This document shows, piece by piece, positions 23,371-37,092 of a DNA stretch of 64,000 bases. Both the position numbers and the translations under genes were made by a program. Below the pieces are notes generated by a model, which did not search any database, was not told where the DNA came from, and worked only from the letters and a program-made list of their open reading frames with translations. Every line of letters starts with the position of its first letter. The first letter of the stretch is position 1. Location: contig OX352773.1 of assembly GCA_947095535.1 (NCBI GenBank), positions 168,962,438 to 169,026,437 of the forward strand, in the 5' to 3' direction. The stretch is from Poecilobothrus nobilitatus. Taxonomy: Eukaryota; Arthropoda; Insecta; Diptera; Dolichopodidae.

Positions 23371-26300
23371 GTTTTATTTTTACTGAATCCTATGATTTTA
23401 GCATATCTTTTCAGGTTATAGTTTCCTTAGATTGTAAATAAAACAATACATTATCATCAATAAAAGATTTATTATCATTAATTTTATCTTTACGAATATT
23501 TGGTTACATCGTTTTATCTTACCAATACCCTTACCGGATTATATCAGATTATATACGTATATTCTAAAAAAGTTTATTTTGTTATAAAATCAATTAATTC
23601 TCTTAAAATATAAAATACATTAAAAAAAACTATTTTATTTAACATAGTAATAATAATAATATAAATAAATGATTTAAATATTACAATTTAATATCCCAAT
23701 CTTCAACACCAGTTTGGACATTTTTTTGTTATCTATCAAGATTATTGTACAAGATTCATTAGATTTTTGACCATCTTTTCTAAGATTTTCTATTTTAGTT
23801 ATTATATTACTGTCGTCTTACAAATAAATTTGAACTTTTCAATATTTCCCACTTGATTCCATTTAACACTTGGTTTTTCTTCACGTATAACTAATAGAAA
23901 AGAAATAATTTCTATAATAAAAATTATATTTTCATAATTAAAAAAAAAAAAAATAATCTAATATTAGTGCCTAGATCAATATTTTTTTTTAAATAAATTT
24001 AATTTTTATTTAAATTATTGTCTTCTATTCTATAAACGTTTATTAAAATTTAATATTCAGTTAGTTGTTAAAAATTTGAATACTTAGATATTCTTTTCGT
24101 ATTAAAACGTTTAAGAGATTAGGTATGAAAATATGAAAAACAAAATTAAAAAATAAAAAATAAATTAATTCTATTGATTAACTAGTTTATTATTTTATAT
24201 AATTTAAATCTCTCTAAATGATACACAAGATAATGTGTGCATAAATTGTAAAATTGTAAAATATAAAAAAAAAAAAAATTATAAATATATAAAGAAAACT
24301 ATCTTTCATATTAGATGTTTCAAAAGAGGCCTAAATTTTCATTATTATTTTTAAATAAACAAAAAAAAAAAAACTTAACGAAACTTTTCACTTTTTCCTT
24401 TATCAAAAAAAAAAAAAAAAAAATAACAAAAATTTTATTGAAAAACATTATTTTGTTTTTGAAGGAATTTAATGAAATCACATCTTAATTAAAATGACTT
24501 ATTTAAAAAAAAAAAAAAATTCTTTAACCCTAAAAAGCACAACATATTCACTAACGTTTAAAAACAATGTTAACTGAACTTTTAATCTCTGTTAATATGA
24601 AATATTTCTATATGTATTTGTAATTAAACTCAAATATTTATTAACACTTAATAAATTCTAAATAAATTGTTTTTGATTATCATAATTGAAGCACCGAAAA
24701 AGACAAACTCTATTGTCTATTGTTTGAGGAAAATCGGTAATTTAATAATAAAACCATAAGTCTTTTGATTTTAAATAGAGACTATGATAAGCATAGCTGT
24801 TGTGCTTTTTATGATTAAGACAAACTTTATTCAAATTAAAAAAAAATAAATGTACCTAAATAACAACATTTTTATAATAACCCCAAGTATAAGTACGAAA
24901 AATTTAATAAAATTCATTAAAAGAATAATTTAAGACTTTCTACTTAATTCGCAAAAACAAAAGTTCGTATATACAACATCTAAACGAAAAAACATGTGTT
25001 CAACTTAAAAAAATGTCAAATTAATCTCGCAAATTGGTAGAGCTTATTTTGAAGATAAGCTCTTAGCAAATAAAAAACCAGAGGAAGAGTTAATCACTTC
25101 GACGCTTTATACAAATTGATTACATAAATTCTGTCAATAAATTTTACAGAATTAACCCTCTGCGGTAGAGGTTGTTCTGAAGATAACAATCAAAAATTAG
25201 AGTATTGCTTTTATATTGTTGTTAAGACCAAAGAGTACATCTTAATTTCTTTAATTTAATAATTTAATTAATAAAATTTTTGTTTATTAAGTAGCCAGAA
25301 CTTTTCGGGTCAATACTTTTCAGACTCAGTTTGTTTCAGCATTGAATTTTTTGGCATTTCTTTTCTAAATGGTGTTATATTCAATGGCAATTTCATAGAA
25401 CTCTTTTCTTTTGATCACTAAGCACTAAATAAAATATTTTGAAAAAAATTAACTTAAGTGCTGGATTTAATTAACTTAAAATCGGATTAAGTGAAAATGT
25501 CAAATTAATAATTTTATAAATGTGTTAATAAAACAAATACATATTTCTGTTTGCTTAAATAATATTGTGAAAGTACTGTAGATACTTTATATAAAGTAAT
25601 GTTTTTCAATAAATTCTAACGAAATTTTCTTTGAAGTATTAATAATTGTATAAAAAAAAAAAAAAAAAAACACAATACTAAAAATTTTAAAATAAATAAA
25701 TAAATATTACGTAATTAATTAATTATATCTCATTTTCTAAAAGAAAAGAGATATAAAAAAAAAAAATTTAATGTGATTTTACAATAGAATGTTAATATAA
25801 TGTTATTTTAAAAATTTAAAAAAAAAAAACAACGTTAAAAAAATAAAAAAAAATTATTTGAATAACAAAAAAAAATTATTGTTTAATAAAATGAAAAAAT
25901 AAAAAATCAATACAAAATGGAGGCTATAGTGTGATCGCATCTTTCTATAATTTCTTTTTTAACTCAAAAATTAAAATTTCATCATTTCATTTATCAAATT
26001 GATTCCTGTAAAGTGTTTTTGCCTATACACACGTTTAAATCTTGATTCACTAATGGCATTGACTAAAACCAACGCAAAACTTTCAAGTCTTTTCAAAATG
26101 ACATTCTAAACATCTGTAATATATAATATAACTTTCTTGTAAATAAATTACTTTTAACAAATACGTACATATGCCATCAGTTTCTTCTGAAATTCGATTT
26201 ACAACTCTTTTTATCTCTTTCTGAATACTTTTTTGCTACCTACGACTCCTACTACTTTACTGCACTGTTAAAATGTAAACTGTAGTAAAGTTGAAATTAT

Positions 26301-26703
26301 ATTTTATAAATCAATTAGTTTTAGCTAAGTTTCGAACCTAAATCATACGTATAACTGTAAAAAATTTATAGATGTAACTTAACATAAACCTTATAACTAA
26401 CTTTCACTAAACTTATTCTAATTCTAGATCAATTATCTACTTATATTATTAATTTAACAACCATTAGTGATTTTTATATCCCTTTCTAGGATTTCACATT
26501 TAAATGAATTTATCTCTATATTATAAGGATTATATTCTATGCACTATTCTATAGTAATTCTATAGTAATATAATAGAGCGACATCCTCGTGATTTTGAAT
26601 GAAGGGTCAACATAAATGAAATGTTCGGGTGATATAAAACCCGTTTTTAAAATTTTTTAAATATACCCTTCATTATATGGTAATATATAATATGAAATAT
26701 TCA
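23371..26703. other. Very A/T-rich intergenic DNA, no gene seen
   Basis: Homopolymer A and T runs up to about 19 bases recur throughout. No coding domain was recognised on either strand. Confidence 0.5.
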
Positions 26704-27030
26704 ACCATTTTCGAAAATTTCCATAGTTTTTTCAATATTTTCATTAATAAATTATCGAATCTGACAATATTAGTTTTACGGTACAAGTATTTATTGGAAT
26801 AAAAATGTTTGCAATCCGTTTCAGGTTTTCTCTATAAATTTACGCACCCTCTTATGCATTTTTCTTATGCATTCAAATTTTCTTATTTTTTCCATTAGAC
26901 TTGCACTTATTATGTTAAACCAAATGGGTCCAGCATATCAGATATATTACAGGTTTAATGAAAGCTTGTTATGCTAAAATTTTTACTCTTTCATTGATAA
27001 TTTTATTATAGAAAAATTCTTTGGACGCCA
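26704..27030 (-). pseudogene. Jockey-like LINE fragment (thumb/C-terminal region)
   Basis: On the minus strand, SKEFFYNKIINERVKILA, a broken region ending in LMEKIRKFE-like sequence, and YLYRKTNIVRFDNLLMKILK align with the LINE proteins at 27.4-28.7 and 56.7 kb. Several stops and small indels are present. It is preceded on the minus strand by an A run (24 or more Ts at 27029-27054 on the + strand). Confidence 0.7.
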
Positions 27031-27062
<32 letters not shown>

Positions 27063-27290
27063 GATTTATTTATTTTTTTCTTAAACGTTACAAAAATTAT
27101 TATATGTTTGGAAACTAATCTATATAACACCAAATTAAATAAATTTTTTATTAGTATATTGCCCCCCATTCGAGTACTCTATATTATGTTTTTTTTTTTT
27201 TTTTTAATTTTTTATTATTTTAGTTATAATTATATACATTTTATTTTTTTAAATTTTATACTAATTGGAAAATTTAAAAAACCAACTATA

Positions 27291-28709
27291 ATTTTTTTTT
27301 GATATTGATAAAAATTAACCTAAACATTACTTCTAAACTTAAACTTAATTTTAAAACTAATCCCTAACCTACCTTACAACTAATTAATCCACAAGCTGCT
27401 TCTTTTTAAACTACTATAGAAGCCACCAAAAATTTCGTTCTATTTTATTTCTGTCTTTATCCGACAATGACATGTTAAATTTTTGCGGTATCATATTTAA
27501 TATTCCCCAATTTAATGGTATTTTAGTATCTGTGGCCCTTCTCTCAAAGTGGTAGAAGAGAGGAACTTTTTCGGCATTTTGTATAAAATTATGTTGGTCC
27601 AAATAAATGAACCCTTCTGGAGGGATAAATCCTTTATGCATAGCATGTTGGATGTACAGGTCATTGCAATAAGCTGAGTTTTTAATTGTCTTGTTGTTGT
27701 AGATAAAATATGTTCTGTTCCAGAATTTTCTTATAATAGAAACTATGAAGTTGTCAATTCTAATAGTCTGTGCTTTATTGTAAATGTTTTTATTTGAAAT
27801 GTAGTGTAGATATTGCGTTTCGGGTTTTCGAGCCTCACCTAAACATATTCTTATGCATTTGCGTTCAAAAAGTCTAAGTTTCTCCATAAGAGATGCACTT
27901 ATATTAAACCATGCCGTGCAACCATAGCTCAGAATAGATCTTATAATCGCTTGGTAAGCTATAATTTTGACCCTAGGCTGTATGATTTTTGAATAGAATA
28001 ATTTTTTAGCTATAAAAAAAGCCTTATTAGCTTTACTAATTTGATTTTTAGTGTGTTGTATAAATTTCATATTGTGTTGTAACGTCACTCCTAATAATTT
28101 TACTACGGGTTTGGTTTTTATTTCATTCTCACTGTTTTTGTTCATCGCGAACTGTCTCCAGTTTCTTTTTATAGAAAGAGGGCAGTTTCTTAAAACATCT
28201 CTAAACAGTATTAGCTCAGACTTACTACAATTGATTCTCAGTTTCCAAGAATTAGTATAGTTCGTCACTATTCTAAACATTTTATTTACACTGTTTTCTA
28301 TGTTGTCAAAGGTCTTGTTACCCGCATAAATTGTCAAATCATCCGCGAAGGCTATAGCATAGTTGTTGGGATCCTGGTTGTTAAGTTTTACTAATAGTTC
28401 GTTTATATAAAGTAAAAACAGAATTGGTGAGTTGACTGTACCTTGTTGTAGCCCATTTTGTATGCTGTACGTTTTATCATAAGTTTTTCCGTTTACTTCT
28501 ACTCTGAATGATCTCTTAGTAATCATATTGTTTATAAGCCTAATAAGATACCATGGAAAATTGTATTTGAAAAGTTTGTGTATTAGACCTTCTATCCATA
28601 CCGTTGTAAAGGCATCAGAAAGGTCAATTAGTAGACATCCAATACTGTCGTTTTTATTGATGTGCCAACATCTTTGGACGCCATAAAACCATAAATATAA
28701 CAATTTCAT
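27291..28709 (-). mobile_element. 5'-truncated jockey-like LINE
   Basis: The reverse-transcriptase ORF is followed by about 110 bases of 3' UTR and an A tail (T run at 27291-27300 on the + strand). Truncation at the 5' side is the usual result of incomplete target-primed reverse transcription. The 3' UTR shares GTAAGGTAGG with the copy at 56.5-57.4 kb. Confidence 0.85.
27414..28709 (-). CDS. Non-LTR retrotransposon reverse transcriptase, 5' incomplete
   Basis: A 431-codon open frame encodes the reverse transcriptase of a jockey-like LINE, the enzyme that copies element RNA at a nicked target. Visible blocks: LLIDLSDAFTTVW (motif A; the usual second Asp is Thr), QNGLQQGTVNSPILFLLYIN (motif B), AIAFADDLTIYAG (the catalytic FADD of motif C), WKLRINCSKSELILF (motif D) and VKLLGVTLQ (motif E). 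The thumb follows, then KAFFIAKKLFY, SYGCTAWFNISASLMEKL and a terminal NFWWLL. The endonuclease and first RT motifs are missing. The first Met is not a native start: the matching protein begins near CWHINKND. The long intact frame suggests a young copy, but without endonuclease it cannot move by itself. Confidence 0.88.
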   Translation of the reverse strand: MKLLYLWFYGVQRCWHINKNDSIGCLLIDLSDAFTTVWIEGLIHKLFKYNFPWYLIRLINNMITKRSFRVEVNGKTYDKTYSIQNGLQQGTVNSPILFLLYINELLVKLNNQDPNNYAIAFADDLTIYAGNKTFDNIENSVNKMFRIVTNYTNSWKLRINCSKSELILFRDVLRNCPLSIKRNWRQFAMNKNSENEIKTKPVVKLLGVTLQHNMKFIQHTKNQISKANKAFFIAKKLFYSKIIQPRVKIIAYQAIIRSILSYGCTAWFNISASLMEKLRLFERKCIRICLGEARKPETQYLHYISNKNIYNKAQTIRIDNFIVSIIRKFWNRTYFIYNNKTIKNSAYCNDLYIQHAMHKGFIPPEGFIYLDQHNFIQNAEKVPLFYHFERRATDTKIPLNWGILNMIPQKFNMSLSDKDRNKIERNFWWLL

Positions 28710-30254
28710 AACATTTCAAACAATATTTTCATTTTTTTTTTTTTTTTGCATATTACACGGCGCAATTATTTAAGTGTAATAATAATTGTTAACATCCATA
28801 TATCCAATAAAAAAATCTGTAAAATAAAGCCTTTTTCGATCACAAAAAAATAATAATTAAAATATAAACAATAATTAAAATTAAAAAAAAAAAATAAATA
28901 ATATAAAAAATTAAATATTTTTTTAAATAAGTTGTAACTAAAAATTAAGAAAAAAAATTATTACTGTAAATGTAAGAAAAAATAATTCATATTAAAATAT
29001 AAAAAATATTAATTGTAAGATTAAAAAAAAATAGTTATTGAAAAAGTTAATTAGCCATAGTTTATAAAAATGGAAAAAAAAAAAAATAATTAGTTATGTA
29101 AGGACTATTTAAAAAAAAAAAAAAAACAAAACTTTTATTAATAAAATTAAATAATATATATATAAGTATATATATATAATATATATAAATTAATTTTAGA
29201 AATTATTTATTAAATTATATTTTAATTTTATTTATTACATATTTTTCATTTTTAATGATTAAACAATAAATTAAATTAAATATTTATATTTTATACGTTC
29301 AGAGTTATTGATATATATAAAAAAAAAAAAAAAAAAAAAACAAATAATATCAATTAAAGGAATTGAAAATAGTAAAATTTTTAATAATTATTAAAAAATT
29401 ATTAAATTAAATTAATTGCTAAAGTAGAAAGAAAAAAAAAAAAAAACAATTACTAATTATTATAAGATTGATAAAATTCTAATTTTAAAATGAAATTATA
29501 TTTATACGCTTAACAAAACAAAAAATAAAATTAAAACTTAAATTTAAAAAAAAAATAAAATTCAAAAATATATTATTATTATTGAAATTATAATGTAAGA
29601 AAAAATTTAAGAAAAATAAAACAATAAAAAAAAATATATATTTTCACTATTTCTTCAATTACACATTAATTTTATAGGTTTATCAGAAGGTTTGACTATT
29701 AGGATTATCCATATAGTCCTTAGAAAGAAAAACACACAATTTAATCAAAACAATAGAAAAAATATAAATGAGACATTAATTTTTAATATTATTTAACTTT
29801 ATTTTTAATATTATTTGGCCTTAATTTTAGCCTTTAAATCAATTATCCTAGGTTATAGAATTGCTCTAAAATGATTTCCAACATACCTATATAGAAATAT
29901 AGACTTCCAATGTACGTCCTATAGAAAAGAAAGAAAAACGATGCTATAGTCATCTCCTGTTTTATCTCTTTGAAAAGCTAATCCTTTGATTGATTTCATA
30001 ATTTTACATTCTACTTCTTAAAATACTTAAATAGATTCAAACAGTTGGAAAACTTAGAATATGATTTCATAATGAACTTAATCTGTAATAATAAAAGATA
30101 AAAATGTTCATTTTTTCATATTAACAATAATAAGTTTTTAGACCCCTATTATGTTATTTATAAGTACTACAATATTTTTAAAATTATTCCAAAGAATTTT
30201 CTTCAGATCAGCGTCACCTTTTACAGATTAGAATTATTTATAACATATTAGAAT
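28710..30254. other. Extremely A/T-rich DNA with homopolymers and AT microsatellites
   Basis: Runs of A up to about 20 bases and AT repeats (for example 29153-29190) fill this stretch. No gene seen. Confidence 0.6.
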
Positions 30255-30625
30255 TATTATAACCATTCGATGGAGACATGATTTATTCTGGATATTTCTA
30301 AATGCTTTCGATTTCATATGATGCCCTAATTGCTGAATGCAAAACAATAAGTCTTGGTGGCGTATTTATGAAATGTATTGAAGATTTTTCACATCCGATT
30401 AATTCAAAATTAAGGCATATGTTCCTCAAGGATCTATCCTTGCACAAACTTTCTTCATAATATTTATAAACAATTTATTAAGTATAACTTAGAATTCAAA
30501 CCATACTTTTGAGGATTACAGCAGGCTCGTTACTTCTTACGAAGATAATGCTAATAAAAATTTTTCTTCACTTGAACTAAACCACGATTTATTCAAAATC
30601 TCATATTGGGCTAAGATCAACAGAC
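30255..30625 (+). pseudogene. Decayed CR1-like LINE reverse transcriptase
   Basis: LDISK followed one frame over by AFDFI is motif A. Then AYVPQGSILAQTFFIIFINN is motif B, recognisable from the PQGS core. FEDYSRL stands where FADD is expected, and LNHDLFKISYWAKIN matches the conserved segment after it. At least two frameshifts, stops, and loss of both catalytic Asp residues in the FADD site show an old copy. It belongs to a different clade from the LINE at 27.4 kb. Confidence 0.72.
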
Positions 30626-33600
30626 CGGTTAAGTTAATAAATATAACTTTTTGATAAACCTAATATTTTTTTTTACATGTTTATTATTTATGTAATGGTA
30701 TTTTGTCCTGTTAATACATTTACATTTTATTTTTTTTATTTTACCAATTTTTATAATATTAATTTTGAAGTTTTTTAGGTAGAAGAACACATTTATAAAA
30801 CATTAAGTCATACTAATATGGAAAATATAAATATATTATGTATGATAATATAATTTCAATAAAAAAAAAAATTTGTTAAAAAAATAAAAAAAAAGCATTA
30901 ATTAATAAAGAAAAAAAAACAGAAAGAGAAAAAATGTTATTTTAAAAAAAATGAAACCTAATAGAAAATAATATAAGAAAAAAAAAAAATAATAATTAAA
31001 TTTTCTGGGAATTTTAAAATAAATAAAAAAAAAAACAAAGAATTAATTAAATAAATTTAAATAATCAAGGACATTTAAATTAAATAAAATTTATTTTCAA
31101 TAAAAAAAATATTTAAAACAATAAGAGGTGCTTATTGAAAAAATGATTTCTTGTTTTTTTTCCCCCCAAAAATGTTAAAGTTTTTTTATTGTTTTTAGAT
31201 TGTGTCAACATTTTATTATTTTTTCAGTCATCGCAATTACAGTCACCGTATTTGGACTGATGTTTTATTTTGAGAAAGGACTGAATTATCCTATTATTCA
31301 TTATCTAATTATAATCACATATAATTCACATTTTTAATAATAAAAATAAATCACGTTTTTATATGAAAAATCAACTTTTTTTTATCATAATACCCAATAA
31401 CTCAAAAATAAAAAAGACTAGAGTAACAAATGAGACCTGGTTAGAAAGAGTTACATTTAAAAAAAAAAAAAAAAATTAAAAAAGTACATATTAAAATTTT
31501 TTTTGTTTTGTTTTTTTTAAGCACTCTGTACTCAAATAAGACAGCCTGTTCTAATTATATGTATGTCAAAATTAAGGGTTGTTTACAGATCTATCTTTTG
31601 GGACTATAACTGTTTATATAGATCTAATAATTTTTGAGATATTTACCGTTACTTAAGCATGTATGCTCAATTTTTAAAGCACCGTTAGAGCCACTTAAAG
31701 CCTCCGTCGCCAATCAATCACGGCCTTCGCAATATTTTAGCTAAACAATGAAAACATTGTCTAAAATTTCAAAGGAATAGGACAATGTACCTAGTTTAAA
31801 CTTCTGCCGATTAAAATTTAATTAAAATTTTTTTTACAGTTACTTACAGTGTTTAAATTGAACATTTTTAAAAAGTCCTTGAAATTTATTGAAGAAAAAA
31901 TTCAGAATTAATTTTTCGTTTACAATTTTCTAAATGAAATAGAAAAAAAGTCCTAGTACGGTATCTATGTTAGATGTAATGATTAGATATTAGGCGTAAT
32001 GATTTACTTAAGCATAAAATTAAGGTAAGTACCTACCATATATTATTATTAAATTACTTAAATGACAATTGGCTTTATTATATTATAAAGAATTATATTA
32101 AGGACATTTTAATCATTTTATTAAATTATTGTTTATTGTTTTAACATATCCTCATACCTATATTGAATCTAATAATAGCAAACATTGTGATATCAAAGCA
32201 AAAGAAGAAGTTTTTAGCCAATGAAGTAATTCAAAAATAAAAGCGAATATGGTAAGCAAGATTTAATATATAAAATATCAGACAACAGATATCAAAAATC
32301 AAAAAAAAAAACCAAAAAAAAACATTAACAAAAAGGAAAATTTTACAGTTACCTTATGCACTTTTATTAAATTTTTATAATCTTTATTTTAAAGTAAAAA
32401 TATTATCTGTTGTGAATTAAAAAATTTAATATACTTTACTTTCGATACATAATATTAATTTAAATCTTTTTCAAATTTTACTGAAAGATACCTTAAATGA
32501 TGCTATAAAGATACTAAGGGCTTCAAAAAGCCCTTTGAAAATTTATATAGCGAGAACTTTATTTAAAGAGCCGTACCACCTACATTATCGTGGAACTACG
32601 AACCCGTACGAAAGTTTAATGGAAGCCCTGAAAATTTTCCTTTCGTGTATAATATTATTAGACGTTTAAATAGTGTTATAAGATATTTAACGGTACAGGA
32701 TACTTAAGAAGTCAAAAATAAAAAAAAATGTGGTATTTATTAAATTAAATAAAAAAAATATCAATATAACGGTACAATTTTTATGATGTCATTAGCTTAC
32801 CTTTTTCTTGCCTTTTCAACATGATTCCAACAATTCCTCTACCTACCCAATATAGTCTTTGACTTAATAAAACTTTGAAAAAGATCGGACATTTGTACCT
32901 AAAGAAAAGTATACCCAAAAAATGTGAAAATACTCATAAAAATATAATGCAAAAATTCTTTAACAGAATTTAAATAATCCAAAAATAATTAAGAAAGTTT
33001 TAATTAAAATTAACCCTACGTAGGACTTATATCTATATATTTTGTTACGCAGGACTTAAATTTTTATTATTCTTTTTTTTTGTCTTTTACATAATATATT
33101 TTAATTAGTATTTACCTTTCATTTAGTGAAAAAAATAATTAATAATCTTACAAACCTTTTATATAGCTTAAATATACATAAGTAATCATATCATTTAAGA
33201 AACAAAGATTTGTTAATAACTTTCATTCGTACTTTTTGTTTTATGATTGTATTTAATAAATTATTTTATATAAAATTTATTCCAAAAAATATTTTTATAT
33301 TTACACCTCTTATACTTCTATTATATTGTTACAAAGCTTGTTAATTTATTATAAAAATCAAAAAAAAAAAAAAAAAAACAAAAGAAAATGAAGAAAAATA
33401 GATAATTAGATCCTGGATAGCATCATTAGATAAAATCGATTACTAAGAAAATAAAATAAAAAATTCATCATAATTTTCGTAAATTCTGGTCTTTTGAATT
33501 TCCCTTAGGTCCAAGATACCATATTTAAAAATTTTTTTTATATGCATGTAAATACAATTACTAGAGAATCAAATATTTGGCGAAAAATTGACAAAATTAG

Positions 33601-33647
33601 TTTTAAATAAAAAAAAACACAATCTGGTAAGGCTCCGCGTAGTGCTA
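30626..33647. other. A/T-rich intergenic DNA, no gene seen
   Basis: There is nothing recognisable apart from homopolymer runs. A short stretch of higher G+C near 32560-32640 has no coding signal. Confidence 0.5.
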
Positions 33648-33868
33648 CTTTCGCTAAACGAAAATGGCATTCGAAAATTTGAAACTTTGAAAATCGAAAA
33701 TCGAAAAATTCGTAGGAATGGGAAATTAAAAATTTTATACTGGTGCCTAACTGTGTAAACATTATATAGTATAAAATATTAAATTTTGCACTCGCAACCC
33801 TGCCATTTTCAATTTTCAAAGTTCCAAATTTTCGAATGCGATTTTCGTTTAACGAAAGTAGGACGCGG
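33640..33868. mobile_element. Foldback MITE with about 70-bp inverted arms
   Basis: The left arm (about 33645-33715), with CTACTTTCGCTAAACGAAAA then GCATTCGAAAATTTGAAAC, matches the reverse complement of the right arm (about 33795-33866), CTACTTTCGTTAAACGAAAA then GCATTCGAAAATTTGGAAC. About 80 bases separate them. There is no transposase. A 112-codon minus-strand frame across it is an artefact of the arms. Confidence 0.82.
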
Positions 33869-36800
33869 TAAGGCATCAGTTTTGCATTTATTTTTTTTAA
33901 AGAATTTTAAAATTTTTTAAAAGTCAAGGACCAAAAATGATGACTTCCTCTTTTCTCAATTTAAATTTCTTACATAAAATTTCAAAAATATTTAGAAACC
34001 GAAAATAATTTTTCCGGGAAATGAAAATAATTTTAAAGGGATTATACCTGATATCAACATAAAAATTTGTTTCATAATTACTGTTTAAAGTAAATTGAAA
34101 TGACAGAGACTTTCAATTTATTTTATATTCATTAGAATATTTTTATTTTTTTTCTTTCCATTCCTATTAATAAGGAGTAGCGCGTTCACTAAGTCATTTA
34201 TTATCATACCATATTTGATTAATCTTCAGTTTCTGGAATTATTAATTTCATATTGAAATGCTTAGAATAATCGACTGCAGCTAAGCATTCTAATATAAAT
34301 CACTAAAATAAAAATTTTTGGAAGCTTCCCTATACAGCTCCTTATTTTGTAACTTCGTTCCTAGCTTCCTTTACCGCTAGTAACTTCTAAGTACTCATCT
34401 TTTACATTTATTTTGTTGGAAAATTAGGCGATATGTGCGTAAAAGTTTCACTAATCACAAAACTCTTTAGGATTTCTAGATTTAGATTACTAAAATAAAT
34501 AAAAATATATTGAATTTGATTGACGTTATATACGATTTTCAACCAAAAAAAAAAAAAAAAATAATTAAATGATTTGTCAAAATCTTATATCTTAATGTAA
34601 AGATTAGAAATAAGGAAAATTTTCTAAACTTAACAAATCATTTTCAATTTGGTTTTCCATTAGATTTTCTTAAACTAAAATTCTAATTGTTGTCCTTTTA
34701 AAAAAAAATTATCAATAATATCCTTTTTAAAAATTGACAATGAATATTAATGATTGGATTCTTGTTTGTTGCTGTATAATAATAATATATTATCACTATT
34801 GTTTCATTCAAATAATATGATGATATCCTTTGTGAAAATTAATTAAATAAACATTTTGCATAATTAATTATAAAATTTCATTTACATTATTATTTAGATT
34901 CATAAACAATATTGTTATTCAATTGAGGATTATTCTGTGAATGAAATAGAAAAGAATGGAAAAAAAAAGTTGTTATAATTAAAAAAAAATCAGATTTATG
35001 ATTTATGACTCAAATTGAATTTAATAAATTAAACAATAAAATTTAGTTTATTTTTAATATTTATGTTAAATATGTTCATGCCGAAACCTATTTTTGTTGT
35101 ATAATCTGATTGTGCTTTTCTAAAAATTTAATTAACGTCAGTAAAATGAGAAGTTAATCCTTTTATTATATTTATTTTTTTTTTGTATTTTTCAGAAAAA
35201 TCTTATTAATAGACGAAATATAAACAAATCTTCAACATTTTACTATTATTATACAAGAAATTTTTTGTTTTATTAAATAAATTGATAAATTGAAAAAACC
35301 CAAAAAGGAAAAATAAAGAAAAGATCTATAAAAATAATAAAGATAATTCAAATAAATATTCATTATAATAGAATCAAAATAATGAAATATTGGAAATTTT
35401 TCTTCTTTCTAATAAGAATTCAATTGATATTTCATTATATTAAAAGTTGTTTTGTTATTTAACACTACTCAACTCTCCGGTAGTCATGTAGTGTTAACGA
35501 CAAATCCCAAAATTCAAAATTGTTTTTGGTTAGTTCTATATATAAAAATTCACAAAAATCTTCTGTGAGTTAATAGAATAAAACTAAAAAAAATTTTTTC
35601 GTAAAACGTAAATTTATCTATAGTTTTTTTTTTTAAAAATTGATTTAAAAAATTAAATCTTTTATACCATTATAGTTTTACCTTTTTTAAATAAATGCGT
35701 AGAATTGTTATCCTACTTACAATTTTTTTAAAAAACTATAAATTTCCGTTCTACGAAAAAAAAATTTTACTTTTAGTCTTTTAACTCACAACAGATTTCC
35801 GTAAATTTTTGTATACAGGAGTAGACAAAAAAATTTTGAAGTTTAGGAGTTGTCTAGGCAAATATTTAACATAACTAGTAAAAATTTGGCGAAAACTGTA
35901 GTATTGAAAAAGATTAATATTTAACAAAGTAATTAAAAAATAAAATGAAATCAAAAATAGATTGACTAATTTCACTTTTTTGTATGACACAAATGAAAAT
36001 CTTAATCTTTTCGGATAAAACAAATAATTCTAAAAGGATAATTCTAAACTTCAAGAGAAAAACAATAATCATTACGTATCTACTACGTATTTTCAAATCA
36101 AATCCTCTCCTTGCTACCAAATATAGTCAGAAAAACAGAAACTCAACTTGTAAATGGTCTTTAGTTGTCGATGGTGTAGTAATTTTACATTATCCTATAT
36201 GTGATTTCTAATATTTAAAATTAATTTGTTTTATCTGTTGTTTATAATAAATTGTTTTAAAACTATATTTCATATCATTTTACTTTAAATCGTTTTAACT
36301 AGCTTATAGGAACATGCCTGTAAAATAAAACTTATTAAATTGAAATTTTCTTCTCATTTAATTTTTAATCTGCGCATTTATATATTCATTACCCTATTAA
36401 AACAAAGAAGAGTGTAAAAATACTGTGTCAATCCTCTAACACCCGTATTAATATAATATTATATACTGCTTCCATAAAACTTGATCATCTCTTACAAATT
36501 CTTATGTGCTTTAGTAGTACCGAGATATATTTATATGTAAATTTTCGTATTGCAATGGAAGCTATTCGAAACTGTTGCATTAGCACAAGCTAATTTTACA
36601 GATGTTATCGCCATAAAACTTGATTATCCTTTTTATGATTTCAGATGCTTATAGCTTAATTAAGTTCCAAGATATTCAAGGAACCTGAACCTTTTTCAGT
36701 AGAATCACCAATTTTCATAGAAATTATTGCGAATAAACTTGGTAATTTTTTAGAAAATTACACATGTCTAGGTTTATTAAGTACCAAATTATGCGGATAT

Positions 36801-36942
36801 AAATTATGCTTAAATAAAAACCGAAATTGCAGGGCAGCTACTAGAACCTGACATGCTGGATTTAAATAGTGATATTAACATTTTAACAAAAGTGACTTGG
36901 TCAAAATTTCAAAAGTTTTGTTTCTTTATATTGTTAGTTTTC
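33869..36942. other. A/T-rich intergenic DNA, no gene seen
   Basis: Frames of 60-80 codons near 35.8-36.2 kb overlap on opposite strands and have no domain. Confidence 0.5.
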
Positions 36943-37092
36943 GTGCAAACGAACGTACATGGCATAATCGACTAATTTTTCGATTTTGATCCGATTTATA
37001 CACCTCCTGAGTCTCGATATCTAGCTCGGCTCCTTTAAGATGTCACAAACGTTATGTCTATTTTATTATACTCTTGAACATTAGTTCATTCG
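36943..37092 (-). repeat. Diverged repeat end of the 10.2/44.2-kb type
   Basis: Read on the minus strand, it has TATAATAAAATAGACATAAC, GTTTGTGACATCTTAAAGGA and GAGCTAGATATCGAGAC, matching the start of the repeats at 10190 and 44213. The GTCY tract is reduced to ACGTACATGGC in this copy. Confidence 0.5.

Noticed and set aside
33538..33876. 112-codon minus-strand frame
   Set aside because: It spans the two arms of the foldback MITE and has no protein domain.
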